Source of the DNA: Mycogone perniciosa
Taxonomy: Eukaryota; Ascomycota; Sordariomycetes; Hypocreales; Hypocreaceae
Assembly: GCA_025331125.1 (NCBI GenBank)
Contig: JAOALB010000255.1
Location: 1-49,481 of the forward strand
Reading direction: 5' to 3'
Length of the DNA stretch: 49,481 nucleotides
Below are positions 9,932 through 22,117 of this stretch, piece after piece; positions within the stretch are counted from its first letter, which is position 1; each line of letters starts with the position of its first letter. The notes beneath the pieces are model-generated. The model saw only the letters and a list, made by a program, of their open reading frames with translations. It did no database searches and was not told the DNA's origin. The position numbers and the translations under genes are program-made.

Positions 9932-11804
9932 GGATGTTACAGATGTATTGAAGTCTGCAATCTAAGAGGCCTAAACAGTTAGAGCCCTAAGGTTTCGCTT
10001 GTGCTGTTGGGTCCCACGCTCAATGTGATCTGGAAAGTGGACTGAAGGTGTTGAGGTGAGCAGTTAATTGCAAGAATCCTGCGGTAAGGGAGGAGGGAGG
10101 CTTGCCTATTTGTAGAGGAAAGTAGGCAGACAAGTGAGTAGCAGGTTGGTATTGTATTGACGGCCTGTAGTTCCCATTCGCTCTATTTATATTCCAGGGA
10201 CCTTCATTTCTGGAGCAGTAAATCTCACAGGTTGATTCTGCCTTTTCCCTTTTTAGCATCTTACGTGTGATAACATATCTGACATATTGGGGCTGCCCGC
10301 TCTCTGTTACAAAGGCAGGACCTCTTACTCGTATGTAGCTATAACTTCAAACAGTTGTAACTGTTGTGTTACATGGATCTTTTTATACAGGGCTAGTATC
10401 TTAGCTAATTTGTCTTAAATCTCGGCTATACATATTCTTTATTATGATCCATTTGCTTTTCAGCTTCTGTAGGCTTATAAAACGAGATGCATGGGGTTAC
10501 AAATCGCGTTAATAGAGTAGGCGGTGCTCCACAAGGCTCGTCCATAGCCCGGAGATATCTCCGCTATGGCGTTTATTGCTCTCACCATTCCCGCCTTTAC
10601 AGGTCAAAGACTGTTTCATACAGCGTGGCCACATTCAGCCTGCCGATTGCTTCAAGGAAAGTCGGTGTGCTAGGCACATCATTTAGCTTGCTTTACCTGC
10701 GCCTGGTTTCTACCTCCGTTACTACACCCAACAGCCGAGACAAGAAGCTGACGGCTCCTATGCTAGTGCAATGTAGTTATTTCTAAGGCCAGTCTCAATT
10801 ACTGTGGTGTTATGTGGTGTTATGTGGTACAATCTTTTCTCCACAACTGTCAATATCAGTAATGAAACCACATCACAGTATATTCCGTTCGTCCCAACGA
10901 ACAGTTATTCATCTTAAGACACAACTAGCAATAATACCCGAATCTGTAAATCAATAACGATATTGATAACGATATCAATAATAAATAGACTATCTAGTCA
11001 AGAACTCGGATAGCAAGATCAATTTGTTAGTTATTTTTTGTGTAATTAAGTAGTAGCCTTTCCCACCTAACTTGGGATCAACAAGAGTGTCGAATTCAAT
11101 CATTTCCAATCGACCTATGAGCCCACCAACTGTTGATCTGTGATTTATAGCTTGCCGTTCTCTCTTTGGTTGACTTCTTCGGCCGCAGCTGGAGCTTTGT
11201 AAGTTACTGGTCAATGTTTTCATTTCTCGTCTTCTGAGGCCGAGGGCCTTCCATATCTCGACTCTACACATTTTTACCGTGTACAATCAGGTAGGCAATT
11301 CCCTGGATAAAACCCTTTGTTAGCAGCAATGGCACAAGCTGTTGGTAGCCGCTCATCCAGGACGACCAAGAAGAGATCATGTCAAGTAATGTCAGTATCG
11401 TCCGTCATCAGTAGCGAGTCGGGCTGTTGAAAGAGAAAATTTTAACCAGGCAAGAATCTGTTGCTCTCACTCCACAAAGTTTGTGTAAGCTGCTGTGCAA
11501 CCGCTGAGCAATACGGATACACGCGCTCTTCAGTTGCATATTGCAAATATTGGATACTGTGAGCGATTTCGGTGATGATGAGCGGATTAAGCATAACCGC
11601 AATCTATATATACAGGAATCAAGAGCAGATAAGTTGTTGAGTTACATGCTACGCGTAGATTGAGCATAAAACTCAGCATTGCAAATCCCACCAACACACT
11701 CTGTATCTTGGTTGTAGAGAGCTTCGCCTCAGAGAAATACATCCATTTAAAATGCTTCCAAAATTAATACAGTACATAGCTCTCATTACACACTCAATAA
11801 GCCC
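9932..11804. other. 1.9-kb A+T-rich intergenic region
   Basis: Holds the 5' side of the 574-aa gene and the 3' side of the oxidase gene. Short local repeats are visible, such as TTATGTGGTG in tandem near 10810-10830 and an AACGATATTGATAACGATATC stretch near 10955-10978. Short frames at 10487-10786, 10990-11286 and 11408-11602 show no family resemblance. Confidence 0.4.
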
Positions 11805-13897
11805 CTAATTACCGCCACTCGCGTAAAAACTTCTCACAGCCCAGCCATTAAGCAGACTGTACTGCTCCAGTGGCGTCGTCCCCTTCAACACCTCATAACG
11901 CTTCCTCTCACCACACAGCTTCTGGCCATTATATTCCGTGCAATTCTTCCCCTGCAAAAACGCCCCTACCTGCGCACCAGCCTCGCGGCCCTCGAACCAG
12001 GCTCCGTGCAGGAAGCCAAAGTACTCTGCGCTCATCGCCTCGCCCGCGAACCACAGCCTGCCGGTGTTGGCGCGCAAGTTCTGATGCCTTTCCAGGGTGG
12101 TGCCGATGGGCCAGTTGGAATAGCTGCCGTAGGACCAGGGGAGTTTGGTCCAGCGAGGGAATGTGAATGCAATGGGTTCGGGAATGGTTGCCTTGGGGAA
12201 CATTTGACGCAGGACAGCGAGGCCTTCAGCTTTGACCTCTGCGTCGGTCATCTGCTCGATACGGTACGACTCATCATTGACAACTGTGGCGAAGATGATA
12301 TTGGAGCCTGGTAAGAAGCCCTTTGTCGAGACGGATTGCCAGACAGGCCAGTATCCGCGAGTGGTAGGGTGGGCGTAGAGGAAGTACTGCACGTCCTTGG
12401 GCCAGAAGGTATCGTTGAACTGAAAGAAGATCTTGGTGTATGTGCCCATGGCGAAGGATTGGATCGCAGTTTGCTTCCACTCCGGCAGCTCGGGCTTGAA
12501 CCAAATCACGTTCCTCTTGAGAACACCGAGCGGGAATGTCAAGATAGCGTAGGCGGCAGAGACACAGCTGCCGTCATGGTTGTAGACAGTAACTCCATGG
12601 TCGGAATAGCTGATGTTGGTGACTTGGGTGTTCAGCTTCAGTCGCGGGTCATTCTTCTTGAGGAATGTGGACGCCTCGCCATCAATGATGGTACTGTAGC
12701 CACGCGGGTCAATAACCAGGTTGTTCTCATCGCTGAACTGGTTGAAGGTGAGGTTCTCGCCAGCGACTCCGAAGATCAGCGATGACTGCTCTGGGGGGGA
12801 TGCAGCCTCCCAATCTACAATGCTCGTCAGTTTTACAGCTATCCAAACTTTGCGTCCATCTTTTGTTTACTTACCCCAGTTCCACCATTCTACAGCCTGT
12901 CGCTTCATGTCGCTATGCTTGGGGTTCCATCCCGCCAGAGCAAGTCCCGCACGCATGGACTGATCCTGCAAGTTTTGCGCAAGAAGACTGCCTGCCTTCG
13001 CGGCAGCCTTGTCATACACATCATCGTACTCATCAAGGAGGTCGCTGTAGTCCGTAAGGCCCGTTTCATCGTACGTCAGGAGGGAGCTGTAGTTTGAGTG
13101 TGTGTTCTGGAGGCCATATTTCTTCGCCTATCCACCTGAGTCAGTGGCCACAATGTTACATCAAGATCCGGCTCATCTCACCAAGATGTACACGGGATTT
13201 TCTGCGTCATTTCATTAGCAATCGTAAAACACTCGTATAACACAGGTGGATCTCATGCACGAAGAAGAAAAAGCCGCAAAAAAGCAAATATGCCAAGGAT
13301 CGTAAAGATCGTAAAAGATGGCTTGTAAACACAAACACGTACCAGGACCCCCGGGATTGCCTAGGCCTTGGATCTGCAATCGTCCGCAAATCAGCATCTT
13401 TAGGTCACACCGAAAGGCTTGGCGATGCTAGTCATATTCACCCAGTTGCAGCCGTATTCAATAACGTATGGCTTCCCGTTCTTCTGCTTGCCAAAGTTGG
13501 TGTGGTAGGCTCGCCCACCGATGGTATCACGATACTCGATAATGACAAAGTCGGATATTGAAGCGTTATGCAGAGCTTTCTGTGTACACAAAAAGCTGGG
13601 TCAGCCTTGTCAATGAATCGTGGTGAAATGCCCAAGTATCAGAATGGGAGTTTGGGTATTCACAGCTGCAGTGATGCCAGCCATTCCTGCTCCTCTAGTA
13701 TGACGTGTTAGTAGAAATCTCTCAATATCGTTTCTCCATGTCCCGTTCTCTGATGAACCAACTTACAAGATCGCCACTGTCGTCCTCTTGCATTGCGCTG
13801 AAGCATCGGGAGAATTAGTGGAGGGCTGCGCGAAAGAGGACTGAACACCCCATCCCGCAATCGCAGCGATGATGCTCAAGGAGCTTCTCAAGGTCAT
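11805..13897 (-). CDS. Secreted FAD-dependent amine (polyamine) oxidase-like flavoprotein
   Basis: Seven exons on the minus strand: 13767-13897, 13664-13694, 13442-13579, 13343-13373, 13182-13201, 12875-13127 and 11805-12814, giving 537 residues with all phases matching. Three exons are tiny (31, 31 and 20 nt). The N-terminus MTLRSSLSIIAAIAGWGVQS is a signal peptide. The FAD-binding fold follows: GAGMAG at 45-50, IIEYRDTIGGRAYHTNFGK, then GCNWIQGLGNPGGP. The C-terminal flavin-binding motif is GRLWFAGEAMSAEYFGFLHG. Enzymes of this family oxidise polyamines or other primary/secondary amines with O2, giving an aldehyde and H2O2; a secreted form would act outside the cell or in the wall. The permease pseudogene lies divergently upstream, which fits a former amine uptake/catabolism pair (inference). 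The exact substrate is unknown. Confidence 0.9.
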
Positions 13898-14966
13898 TGT
13901 AGTGAGGTTCCTGAATACCCGAAAAGATGAGAGGAGAGGTCCGGGTCACAGTCGAAGGCCCGCGAGAAGACCGTGGTGATCACCCCATCAGGGGTACTCC
14001 TCCATCTTATCTACAAAGGAAGATGGCCCTCAAGCAGCCGTGGGTTCCCTCGGGCCTTCACCGTTATCGTCGCCAAGTGGTAGCATGCATACATTCTCTA
14101 CAGACAAACTGGACGAGCCTCAAGGGTCCACATCAGCTGCAGTAGCGCTACAAATACAGAAACGTAGTAGTGGTGATGAACATCCGGTTATCCTTTCAGC
14201 TGTGCTTGTGATGGACATAATAGTTGGGCGGCCGGTGTCTCACAGCTCACAGGCAAGGGTCCGCATGGGGTCACAAGTACATATCAACAACACCCAAGCG
14301 ACCGGGGATGTCCAGGCGACATCCTAGCTCCAGCCTCTCGCTGCCTGCCGATCGTTATCCGCTCTGTCTTGTCTGTAGTACGTTTTCGACTCCATTATAG
14401 TACAGGGGGGTCCTTAGTATATACTCGTAGGCACTCTGTGTACATTAATACTCCGTACTTCGTTGTCTGTGCTCATCTTGGCCCCCTCGAAATGATCTAA
14501 AACCCCCGTCTGTCTGTGCTGAACCAGTGAATCATTTGAGATCTCGAGTTCCACTAGTATCCGGCGCCATCCAAAGGAGATGCGGGGAAACAGGGGCCGT
14601 ACACTAATATTTGCGTATCGGGTCATTCTGTTGACTTCTGTTGAACCCAGCTGTTCTCGTTTGCGCCGGCCACATATCTCCAGACACCCTTGCAGGGAAG
14701 TTGGAGAAACAGAACAAGCCAAGGCTTCTTGGCTACATGTCTCCGCACGTTGGAACTCGGGCAATGATTGCTTGAGTTCTGAGACTGAGCTGGTTAAGCA
14801 AGCTGCACAGCAGCCCAACTCATTTACCCATTTATCTCAGTTGCCTCTCGTTCGTTTGTCCACGCCTTCTGTTCAAACACTCCCCATATCCGGCAGATGT
14901 CGTATTCTTGGCAATATTTATGACAAAGAGTACGAGTACAGAGTACAGATTAACAGTGGCGCCATC
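13898..14966. other. Shared upstream region of the oxidase and the permease pseudogene
   Basis: About 1.07 kb between divergent start codons, likely a former bidirectional promoter. TACTCCGTA occurs at 14449-14457. An open frame (14580-15143, +) covers part of it but only its last third, from 14967, is permease-like; the upstream part looks non-coding. Confidence 0.5.
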
Positions 14967-17565
14967 ATGAGCAAAGAATACACCAAGAACAACGACGCCC
15001 AATTGGCAGCCATGGGCCATACGCCCGAGCTGAACCGCAACTTTTCCCCTTGTATGTACTCAGAAATGACAGATCAAAACGCCGTTCCCGACTCCTTTGT
15101 TTTGGGCCCCTTCCCTCGTGGCCGCTATTTAACCACGACATGATGTTTTTAGATCCATGCTCGGACTGGCATTTGCAGTCTTGAATGAAGACAACTCCCT
15201 CAAAAATACAAGAGGAACACAGGTAGTCCAAGTCGGTCGCTAACATGAACCTTCAAAAAGTCCTGGACTGCACTTTCAGCAAGCATGTCACTCAGTTTGA
15301 CATCTGGCGGTGGTCCCGGTGTCGTCTGGGTCTGTCAATCTTTTCGTTTAGTTAATTTACTTGTCATATGCCGTGTTAGACTAATTGGAACCACGTTTTG
15401 AGCTGATACCTATGCAGGTCTTGTCACTGCAGGTGTATGCAACCTGTGCATTGCGGCGTCGTTGGCTGGGTTTTTATCGGCCTATCCTACGTGAGTCTCC
15501 GCCCGGTTGGAAAGCGATAGGTATTCTTTAGGTTAATCTACTGAGTAAGAATGCTGCTCATCCAGTGCCGGTGGTCAGTATCATTGGGTGGCAGGTGAGA
15601 GGAACTGTCCACGGCTTGGGCTAACCAAGCCATCATTCCGGGAACGGCCATGGTCCAAATGCTAATGCGCCGCAGCGAGTATGCATCTCTAGTCCTTTTG
15701 ACTGGGATCACTTTCTGACACAATTACAGTTTCCTGGCCGAAATGTGTGCCGGTCCTCTCCTGGGTGACCGGATGGGTCAATATCGCTGGATGGGTATGA
15801 TGATGGACACTCAAAAGATCAAGCAAGGCTTTGACTGATTGGCTCCTAGGTTGCTCTCGTTGCAACAAACACGCTGCTCTCTAGTCAGCTCATCGTCGCC
15901 ATCATCTCTGTATTTCATCATGTACGTCGCCATCCCATATCCAGGAGTACAACCCGCAGCGATAGCATCAGTTCCTCATCTACATCGGCTTCACATTGGC
16001 GTCGTTCGTCATCAACGCGTTAATGAACTCTATGCTCCCTGTTATTTATCGCGGGGCGTTTACGTGGTCGATCGGTGGCTTTGTTGTCGTGGCCATCACA
16101 GTGCTTGCATGCGCATCGCCAGATTATAATACAGCATACTTTGTGTTTCGCCAATTCATTAACCAGACTGGATGTACGTCTAAATCTTAGATACACCGAC
16201 ACGTATCACAGCCACTGATTGCTTGGTAGGGCCTGATAGAATTGCCTGGTTGCTCGGAGTGGGTTCACCTCAAGACGGGACAGAGGATCATCGTGCTGAC
16301 ATGGCCAACTACTTCAAGACAGTCTTAGAGTCACTACTTTCATAAGTTCACCACTTCGGACTCATATAATTAGAGGCCAACTTGTTACCGTAGGACGCTG
16401 TCGCCCACATGATCGAAGGTACCCTTTGTTCACCCCTCTCACACATTGACCAAAACACTCATCTATTCACCACCACAGAAATTCCGAATGCGGCCTTGGA
16501 AGGCCCTAAAATTATGGTCATTTGCGTCGGTATCGGAACATTCACTGGCGCCGTGTTCTTGATCGTGCTGTTGTTTGTATCTGGAGACATCGACGATGTC
16601 GTCAGCTCTGCCGCAGGTCCTCTTTTGCAGATCCTGATCCATGCGACAAAGAGCAACGCCGGGGCCATTTGTCTTCTTATGTAAGTCAATTGCCTGATGA
16701 TGTGATGGGAGAAAGGACACAGCTGATCTGGCGTTTGCGACCATCAGTGTGATGACAACTAGCAGTCGCATGATCTTTGCATTTGCTCGGTATGCTCTCT
16801 GCTTCCCATGCGAGCCGTCAGGAAGACGAAGACATAGGTTGACCAGAGAGCAGCGATGGCGGTCTGCCTGCTTCACGAGTGTTGCCAGGGTCCATACGAA
16901 ACTTGGACTGCCGTTGAACGCCTTGATCCTTACCTCTGGGGTTGTCATTCTCTTTGGCCTCATCTTCTTGGGCTCATCTTCTTGGGCTCAACAAGGTCTT
17001 CATTCCTATCTTGCATCACGCGCAAGTACTGCAGCTTTCTAATGACTCAGTGCACTGACACGATGAAACAAAGTCTTCAACGCCATCATTTCTGCCTCAG
17101 TTGTGGCCCTCGACCTCTCGTACGCAATCCCGATTGCAGTAAATTGCCTACAAGGACGAAAGACGCTGCCGAAGCGCAAATGGGTTCTACCCAACTGGTT
17201 CGGATGGACTTGTGACATCATTTCGCTATCATACATTGCCCTGACGACGGTGCTGTTTGTCTTCCCTCCCACTCTGCCTGTCACGGGAAGCAACATGAGT
17301 AAGTTTACATCAACACATGCCTACCTCACGTTTTTCTGGCTTATCGCTAATTGCACGGCAAATGAAATACTACTGTATTGTTTCGTTTGCGATTGTTCTT
17401 CTGGTATCGGTCTTCCAGTGGATTGTGGACGGTCGCAAGAATTTCACGGGACCGCGAGTCAACCTTGTCAGCGGCCAAGTGTGTGGTGAAGTGGTCGCAG
17501 AGCTCCCTCGAGGGGAGACGAAACATCAGGTTCGAAGAAAGATGCGTAAATCGGTTCCCGTCTAA
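14967..17565 (+). pseudogene. Amino-acid/GABA-type permease (APC superfamily), decayed
   Basis: The exon/intron order of a fungal amino-acid permease can be followed: DAQLAAMGHTPELNRNFSP, SMLGLAFAVLN, SWTALSASMSLSLTSGGGPG, LVTAGVCNLCIAASLAGFLS, VLSWVTGWVNIAGW, LASFVINALMNSMLPVIYRG, IPNAALEGPKIMVICVGIGT, VMTTSSRMIFAFAR, LGLPLNALILTSGVVILFG, VVALDLSYAIPIAVNCLQGR and FQWIVDGRKNFTGPRVN. Lesions: the donor after VLN (about 15190) is not GT; the frame slips between the first two exons; a 23-base remnant replaces the intron before EYNPQR; TAG at 15963-15965 stands where Trp is expected (PQR-stop-HQFLIYIG); the segment before DAVAHMIE (about 16256-16390) is scrambled; and the frame changes near 16882, between DGGLP and RVHTKLGLP. 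A 44-nt intron could hide the TAG, but not the other breaks. Introns persist, so it is not a retrocopy. The intact family imports GABA or other amines across the plasma membrane. Confidence 0.8.
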
Positions 17566-18500
17566 AATACCAGAGAGTGCACAATCACATAAGAGATGGG
17601 ACGCAGGGCTGCAATCTGACATATAGAAGAGCTAAGTCGTGTGTATACAGGATAGACTACGATAACATCCACAGGCCAAGATCACCACATCAATAACCTT
17701 GTATATAAGAACAATTCACACAATATATTGGCTTTTTCCAAGTGCTATCCATATCTGTATCGGCGTGGCGTTGCGGTTTAGGTTGGTGGACATGCAGCCA
17801 TCACGCCTCTTTCACTTCACTTTCACCCTGACCTGCAGCCATTGTCTGCATCGAAAACCCAGTCTCACATTATTTCTAAAAGTCAATCAATGAAAAAAAT
17901 GTTTAACTCAGAATTCCCAAAGAAAAAAAAGGGCACAAAACCCTTTAAATACATCAAACACTCTCCCCTTTCCCCCCCCCACTTCTGATTGCTTTGTCCC
18001 ATTCAAGCCTCCTAGGACAATAACTGGCAATTTTCCATTGACCATCAGGTGCTCCTTTTCGTCGATTCATTATTCCTGGCAAGAATATATTCCGTTGGCA
18101 TTTAAATTCATCGGCGGATATACTATTCTCATGCCTGGGGGCTATGCGTTTGGCTCTTCATTGTGTTCCATTCAATACCTATTGGAGGAGCTTTGATGTG
18201 CGCCTTAGGAAGGTCACGCATGAGCTGCTGTCTTGAATAGGAGCGACAGCTATTGTGAAGGAGTCAAACGACCAGACACTTGGGAGTGATATAATCACGC
18301 TTCGACCAAACACCTCCTCCTCTGCTTCTTCTTCTTCTTTATCTTCTACACCTCACCCCTCTCGTTCTCTTTACACCTCTCAAGTCGGTGACAAAGAGTC
18401 ATCAGAACTTCAGCTGCCTTCACCCTCTCATCTTCGAGAGATCTTTAAAGCATACAACCCAAAACGCACCTCCATTAACAACAAACACGTCACGCCCATT
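17566..18500. other. Intergenic and long 5' leader of the zinc-finger gene
   Basis: No gene recognised. The last 250 bases are strongly pyrimidine-rich (Ser/Thr/Pro-like frame, TCTTCTTC runs), typical of a fungal promoter and 5' UTR. The coding frame is open back to about 18255 but has no ATG before 18501. Confidence 0.45.
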
Positions 18501-19277
18501 ATGGCTTCAGTGACGTCTCCCCCTCTATCCGCCACCTCCATCATTCCTCCACCAAACCCTCCTGTCGAGCCGAAGCGCTGGCACTGGCGATGCCATCTCT
18601 GCCACCGTCATAACCCCATCGCCTGCGGAAATCGCTGCCTCAACTGCTCTCATCGCTTCTGCGCGCCGCCCTCGTCCACCTCCAAGAAACCCGTCTGCAC
18701 CACCAGCTTCGAGTACCGCCCCTGGAGCTCCATCACCGAGTGGCGCCGCGATACACTCGAGTACGCATCCGACCCCAATGAATGGACTGCCACCACGACG
18801 AGGCTGCTCCGGCGCGCGAAGACCGAGAAGAGGTGGATGACCGATACAAACAAGAAGTTCTGGATCGAGGATAAAAGGAGAGGCGAGAGGAAGAAGTTGA
18901 GGCTGAGGAGGTTCAAGGACAGAACGCACGATTGCTCCATCGATTGCAGCTATCCGAGCGAATGCACTCGCGAGCGCAGAAGAGCCAGGATAGAGGAATC
19001 ATCGTCCGACTCGTCCACCGAAGAGGGGTCTGCCGATGACGACAAGAAACCAAAACAGCCAGCCCGTGTCAAGAACAGCAACGGCAGAGTCCCCCTCCCC
19101 AGAAGCCTCCCCAGAAGCCTCCCCAGCAGAACAAGATCGCCCTCCCCTGCCCGGAGGTCGCATAGAGGAAAGGCCCGTCGGTTTCGACATCGTCGTTTTC
19201 AGAAGGTGGGAACGCCGTTGAAGTCCCAGGTCATGGAACCTGTGCCCGAAAGTCCCAAATCCCCAGAGAGTCCATGA
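18501..19277 (+). CDS. Small basic protein with a RanBP2-like zinc finger
   Basis: 258 residues from the first in-frame ATG at 18501 (MASVTSPPLSATSI). A Pro-rich start leads into WRCHLCHRHN...CLNC: W29, C31, C34, N38, C46 and C49. This closely follows the RanBP2-type zinc finger (W-x-C-x2-C-x3-N-x6-C-x2-C), with one extra residue before the third Cys. Such fingers bind RNA or ubiquitin. The middle (FEYRPWSSITEWRRDTLEY) looks folded; the C-terminal half is a disordered Arg/Ser/Pro-rich tail with an acidic Ser patch (IEESSSDSSTEEGSADDD) and a small tandem PRSL repeat. A nuclear role is plausible but not shown. No intron. Conserved as a hypothetical protein type in related fungi, as far as I can judge from its composition. 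Confidence 0.75.
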   Translation: MASVTSPPLSATSIIPPPNPPVEPKRWHWRCHLCHRHNPIACGNRCLNCSHRFCAPPSSTSKKPVCTTSFEYRPWSSITEWRRDTLEYASDPNEWTATTTRLLRRAKTEKRWMTDTNKKFWIEDKRRGERKKLRLRRFKDRTHDCSIDCSYPSECTRERRRARIEESSSDSSTEEGSADDDKKPKQPARVKNSNGRVPLPRSLPRSLPSRTRSPSPARRSHRGKARRFRHRRFQKVGTPLKSQVMEPVPESPKSPESP

Positions 19278-19859
19278 TGGACACCACATACGATCTTATA
19301 CGGAGTGAGATGAAGGGTGGAATGGTTGGAATGGAACGTGTGGGCCATAGCTCTGGAGGATACAAGACAAGAGAGTCTGTACAATAGTCATGCAAACCAC
19401 ATTGATGACGATTCGGTTATATCAGCTCATGTGCATAGTCGTCACCAAATAAACATCATCAAGCGTCCGATGCCAGCAATGGCCAATAAAGTTGTCATCA
19501 TCTACCGTAACAAGTGCAATTGCATCAGCCACCGTCTCCAGTGTTCATCCCGGTAACCCGAAACGAATAACAAAAAAGTGTTGTACATAACTCGCACGAC
19601 AGGACATGGCTGAACAGAAGAACAGGGCCGAACAGGATCGGTCGGGTTCTCCACAAGGTAAAAGCCCTGCCATGCGCTGAGTCTGCACGACTATCCAAGC
19701 CTCCCCCGACTTGGATGTCCGCCTTCAGCTTTGGACGCCTCTTCGGAAATAACAAAAGTCATCCCAACAATTCCCGACCCATACCCAGCAGCTCCCACGA
19801 CCCGAAACAATAGTAATCAAGCAGAAAAAGAGTAGAAAGCAGTGCGCAGGCACGGGAGT
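19278..19859. other. Intergenic between convergent genes
   Basis: 580 bases between the stops of the zinc-finger gene (+) and H2A.Z (-). Presumably both 3' UTRs. Nothing else recognised. Confidence 0.5.
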
Positions 19860-20826
19860 TTAGGCTTCCAGCGCCTTGGCCTTCTTCTTCTGCTCGACCT
19901 TGAGTAGCAGAGCGCGGTTGATGTGCGGCAGTACACCACCAAAGGCGATCGTTGCGCGGATAAGAGTATCGAGTTCTTCATCACCGCGGATGGCGAGCTG
20001 TAGGTGGCGGGGGGTGATACGCTTCACCTTGAGGTCCTTGGCAGCGTTCTGTGTGTGTGACGTGTTAGGAGACGTGGCCAACGGTGACTCACAGAGGAGA
20101 GACCAGAGGAGAGACCAGAGGAGAGATCAGAGAGGAGGGGGGTGCCACTTACGCCTGCTAACTCCAGGACTTCGGCAGTCAGGTACTCGAGCACAGCCGT
20201 GACATAGACTGCTGCCTTGGCGCCTACCCGCATCTTGTTTTGTGTGTTCTGCTTGAGGAAACGCTTCACACGACCACAGGGGAACTGAGGAAAGCAACAC
20301 AGTTAGTAGCAGCACAACATTGAAAGATGCACCGTCGACCCAGAACAGCTGCGCGGCGAGTTGTGCGCATTTTGCGTAAACCCCGACAGCTTCTGCTAGC
20401 CACACACGCACAGCGCGATTATGGCACCCAAGCATTGGGCATCGAGCACAGCACGGTGACACAATCGCGTAGGTCGAAACACGAGTGGCCCATCAACACA
20501 GCCGATGAATCGCCATCGTAGTCATATCGCATCGGCAGCGAAGAGGTCGTGAACGCGTCGGATCCGAAGCTGTCGACGTGCCATCGCGGGGAGAAAGCGG
20601 GACGCCGAGATGCAGGTGGGTTCGCATGCGCGCAAATCGCTCGGGCACCGAGGGAAGAAGAAAAAATGTCGCCGCTGCCGCCGCTCGCAAGATGCTCGTA
20701 AGATGCTCAAAAACTCACCTGAAGGCCAGCTCTCGCCGAGTGGCTCTGCTGCTTCTTGGGACCCTCGGCGCTGGTCTTACCGCCCGAGCTCTTCCCTCCA
20801 GACGACTTTCCCTTGCCTCCGGGCAT
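19860..20826 (-). CDS. htz1: Histone variant H2A.Z
   Basis: Three phase-0 exons on the minus strand: 20719-20826, 20153-20284 and 19860-20048, giving 142 residues. The first intron is unusually long for this region (434 nt); the second is 104 nt. The protein starts MPGGKGKSSGGKSSGGKTS, a Lys/Gly-rich tail open to acetylation, then the histone fold: VKRFLKQNTQNKMRVGAKAA, VYVTAVLEYLTAEVLELAGN, AAKDLKVKRITPRHLQLAIR and GDEELDTLIRATIAFGGVLP. The divergent C-terminus (HINRALLLKVEQKKKAKALEA) and KDLKVKRITPRHLQLAIRGDEELD distinguish H2A.Z from canonical H2A, which ends in SQEL. H2A.Z replaces H2A in nucleosomes at promoters and is exchanged by the SWR1 complex. Confidence 0.96.
20092..20132 (+). repeat. 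Three-copy 12-bp tandem repeat in H2A.Z intron 2
   Basis: The unit CAGAGGAGAGAC is repeated three times (last copy ends in T) and followed by a partial copy. It lies inside the second intron of the H2A.Z gene. The purine-rich strand is the + strand, so the pre-mRNA carries a pyrimidine-rich version upstream of the branch region. Probably a simple slippage repeat. Confidence 0.85.
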
Positions 20827-22117
20827 TGCGTATGATGTCTCGAGGGCGGCGATAAAAGAGAATCGGAAAAATTCGTAGTAAAATCGGGTGTTTTCGAGAG
20901 CGATGCGGAAACGATAGTCAACGTGCGCGCAGCCGAGTGAAGTGGTGATGTTGATGGTGGGATGTCCAGGCTGAGGCGGTGGTGGCAGAAATTTACCACT
21001 GACAATGTTGTTGTTTTCCGAGAGGAGGGCCACTGCAAGGAACGCCTTCTGGCGGTTGTTTGCCTGTGCCAGCTATGCTAAGAGCTTAGAGCCGGTGGTG
21101 CAATCTGCCGAAGTTGATCCGAGGACGCTCTATGCCCGGCAGATCAGAGCCGCAAGTAGGGATGCGGGCAGACGACGATCAACCACGGGCTTCAAGCCGC
21201 CTGGCGCAGGTGAGGGAGTTTCTCCAGGAGACGGGAGAGGTCTTATGGAGAAGATCAGGAAGAGACATCATCTCGGTGATGTCCCGGAGGTGCACCTTCG
21301 AAGCCGCAAAGGCCCTCGATGCTGAGCTATACTTACCCCAGGCCGGCTTGCATAACAGCAGCCAGTCAAGGCCCTATACTAGCCCATGATGTTTCAGTAG
21401 GCCCAGGGTGCTTGGATGGGCTGCAGGTCATCGCAAGGGTTCAGCGAGAGAGGGCTTGCGCGAGTTGCCCTCATGCTCCATGACGCATATGTCTGGAGTC
21501 GAGCCTTGTTGTTCAATATGCGCACAGATGGGGACATTTCCTAAACCCGGAATCTGGAGTTGGTGTTGTCCCGCTGTGGCTAGTGCTGTGGCGGTGCTCA
21601 CTTTATCTATTTCGTGGCGTAGACGCAACAAGCCGAATATTTGCCGAGTCAAGGTGAGGGCTCACTTGAATTGTCCTTCAGCCATCTAAGAATAGCACAA
21701 CATAGATACGCCATGTCTTTTTTCTTCTTCCTTTATTTCATAAATAGGCGTCATGAACAACCCTCTTGTACATTATCAATGGTCTATTTGTTCCTTGTGA
21801 CTTTTCCATCGGCCTTTCTCCCGTCCTTCGACTGACAATGCCTTTTTGCCAATCCTGTTCATCGACTTGTTCTCCAGGCCTATGTGTTCACCCTTTGATG
21901 AAGTTATCTTGGGGCGTCCATCTCCTCAAAATGTCTCGACAAAGATGTCTTTTATCAAGGCAAGTATCTGATGCCGAGCTAGGAATCATGGCTCTGCAAT
22001 ATTTATCCAGCATCATCGCTTCAGAAGTGTGTCTCACGAGTGTGTGCAAATGCTTGCTTCTTTCGCCAACTATTATCTCTTATTACGGAGTATTGATCTC
22101 ACATTTCATTTTCCAAA
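20827..22117. other. 1.3-kb divergent intergenic region
   Basis: Upstream sequence of H2A.Z (left) and of the Ulp1-like gene (right). Open frames at 21005-21325, 21408-21689 and 21766-22203 show no recognisable family. TACGGAGTA occurs at 22084-22092, 26 bases before the Ulp1-like start codon. Confidence 0.45.

Noticed and set aside
14580..15143. 187-codon open frame on the + strand as a separate gene
   Set aside because: Only its last part, from 14967, is protein-like and it is the first exon of the permease pseudogene; the rest has no family resemblance and runs through promoter sequence.
16950..16990. 14-bp tandem duplication (CTCATCTTCTTGGG twice) as a permease-inactivating lesion
   Set aside because: Reading across it still gives LGSSS, which fits the usual sequence of the family at this place, so it may be ancestral.
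20092..20132. CRISPR-like or regulatory repeat array
   Set aside because: Simple head-to-tail 12-bp slippage repeat with no spacers, inside an intron of a eukaryotic gene.
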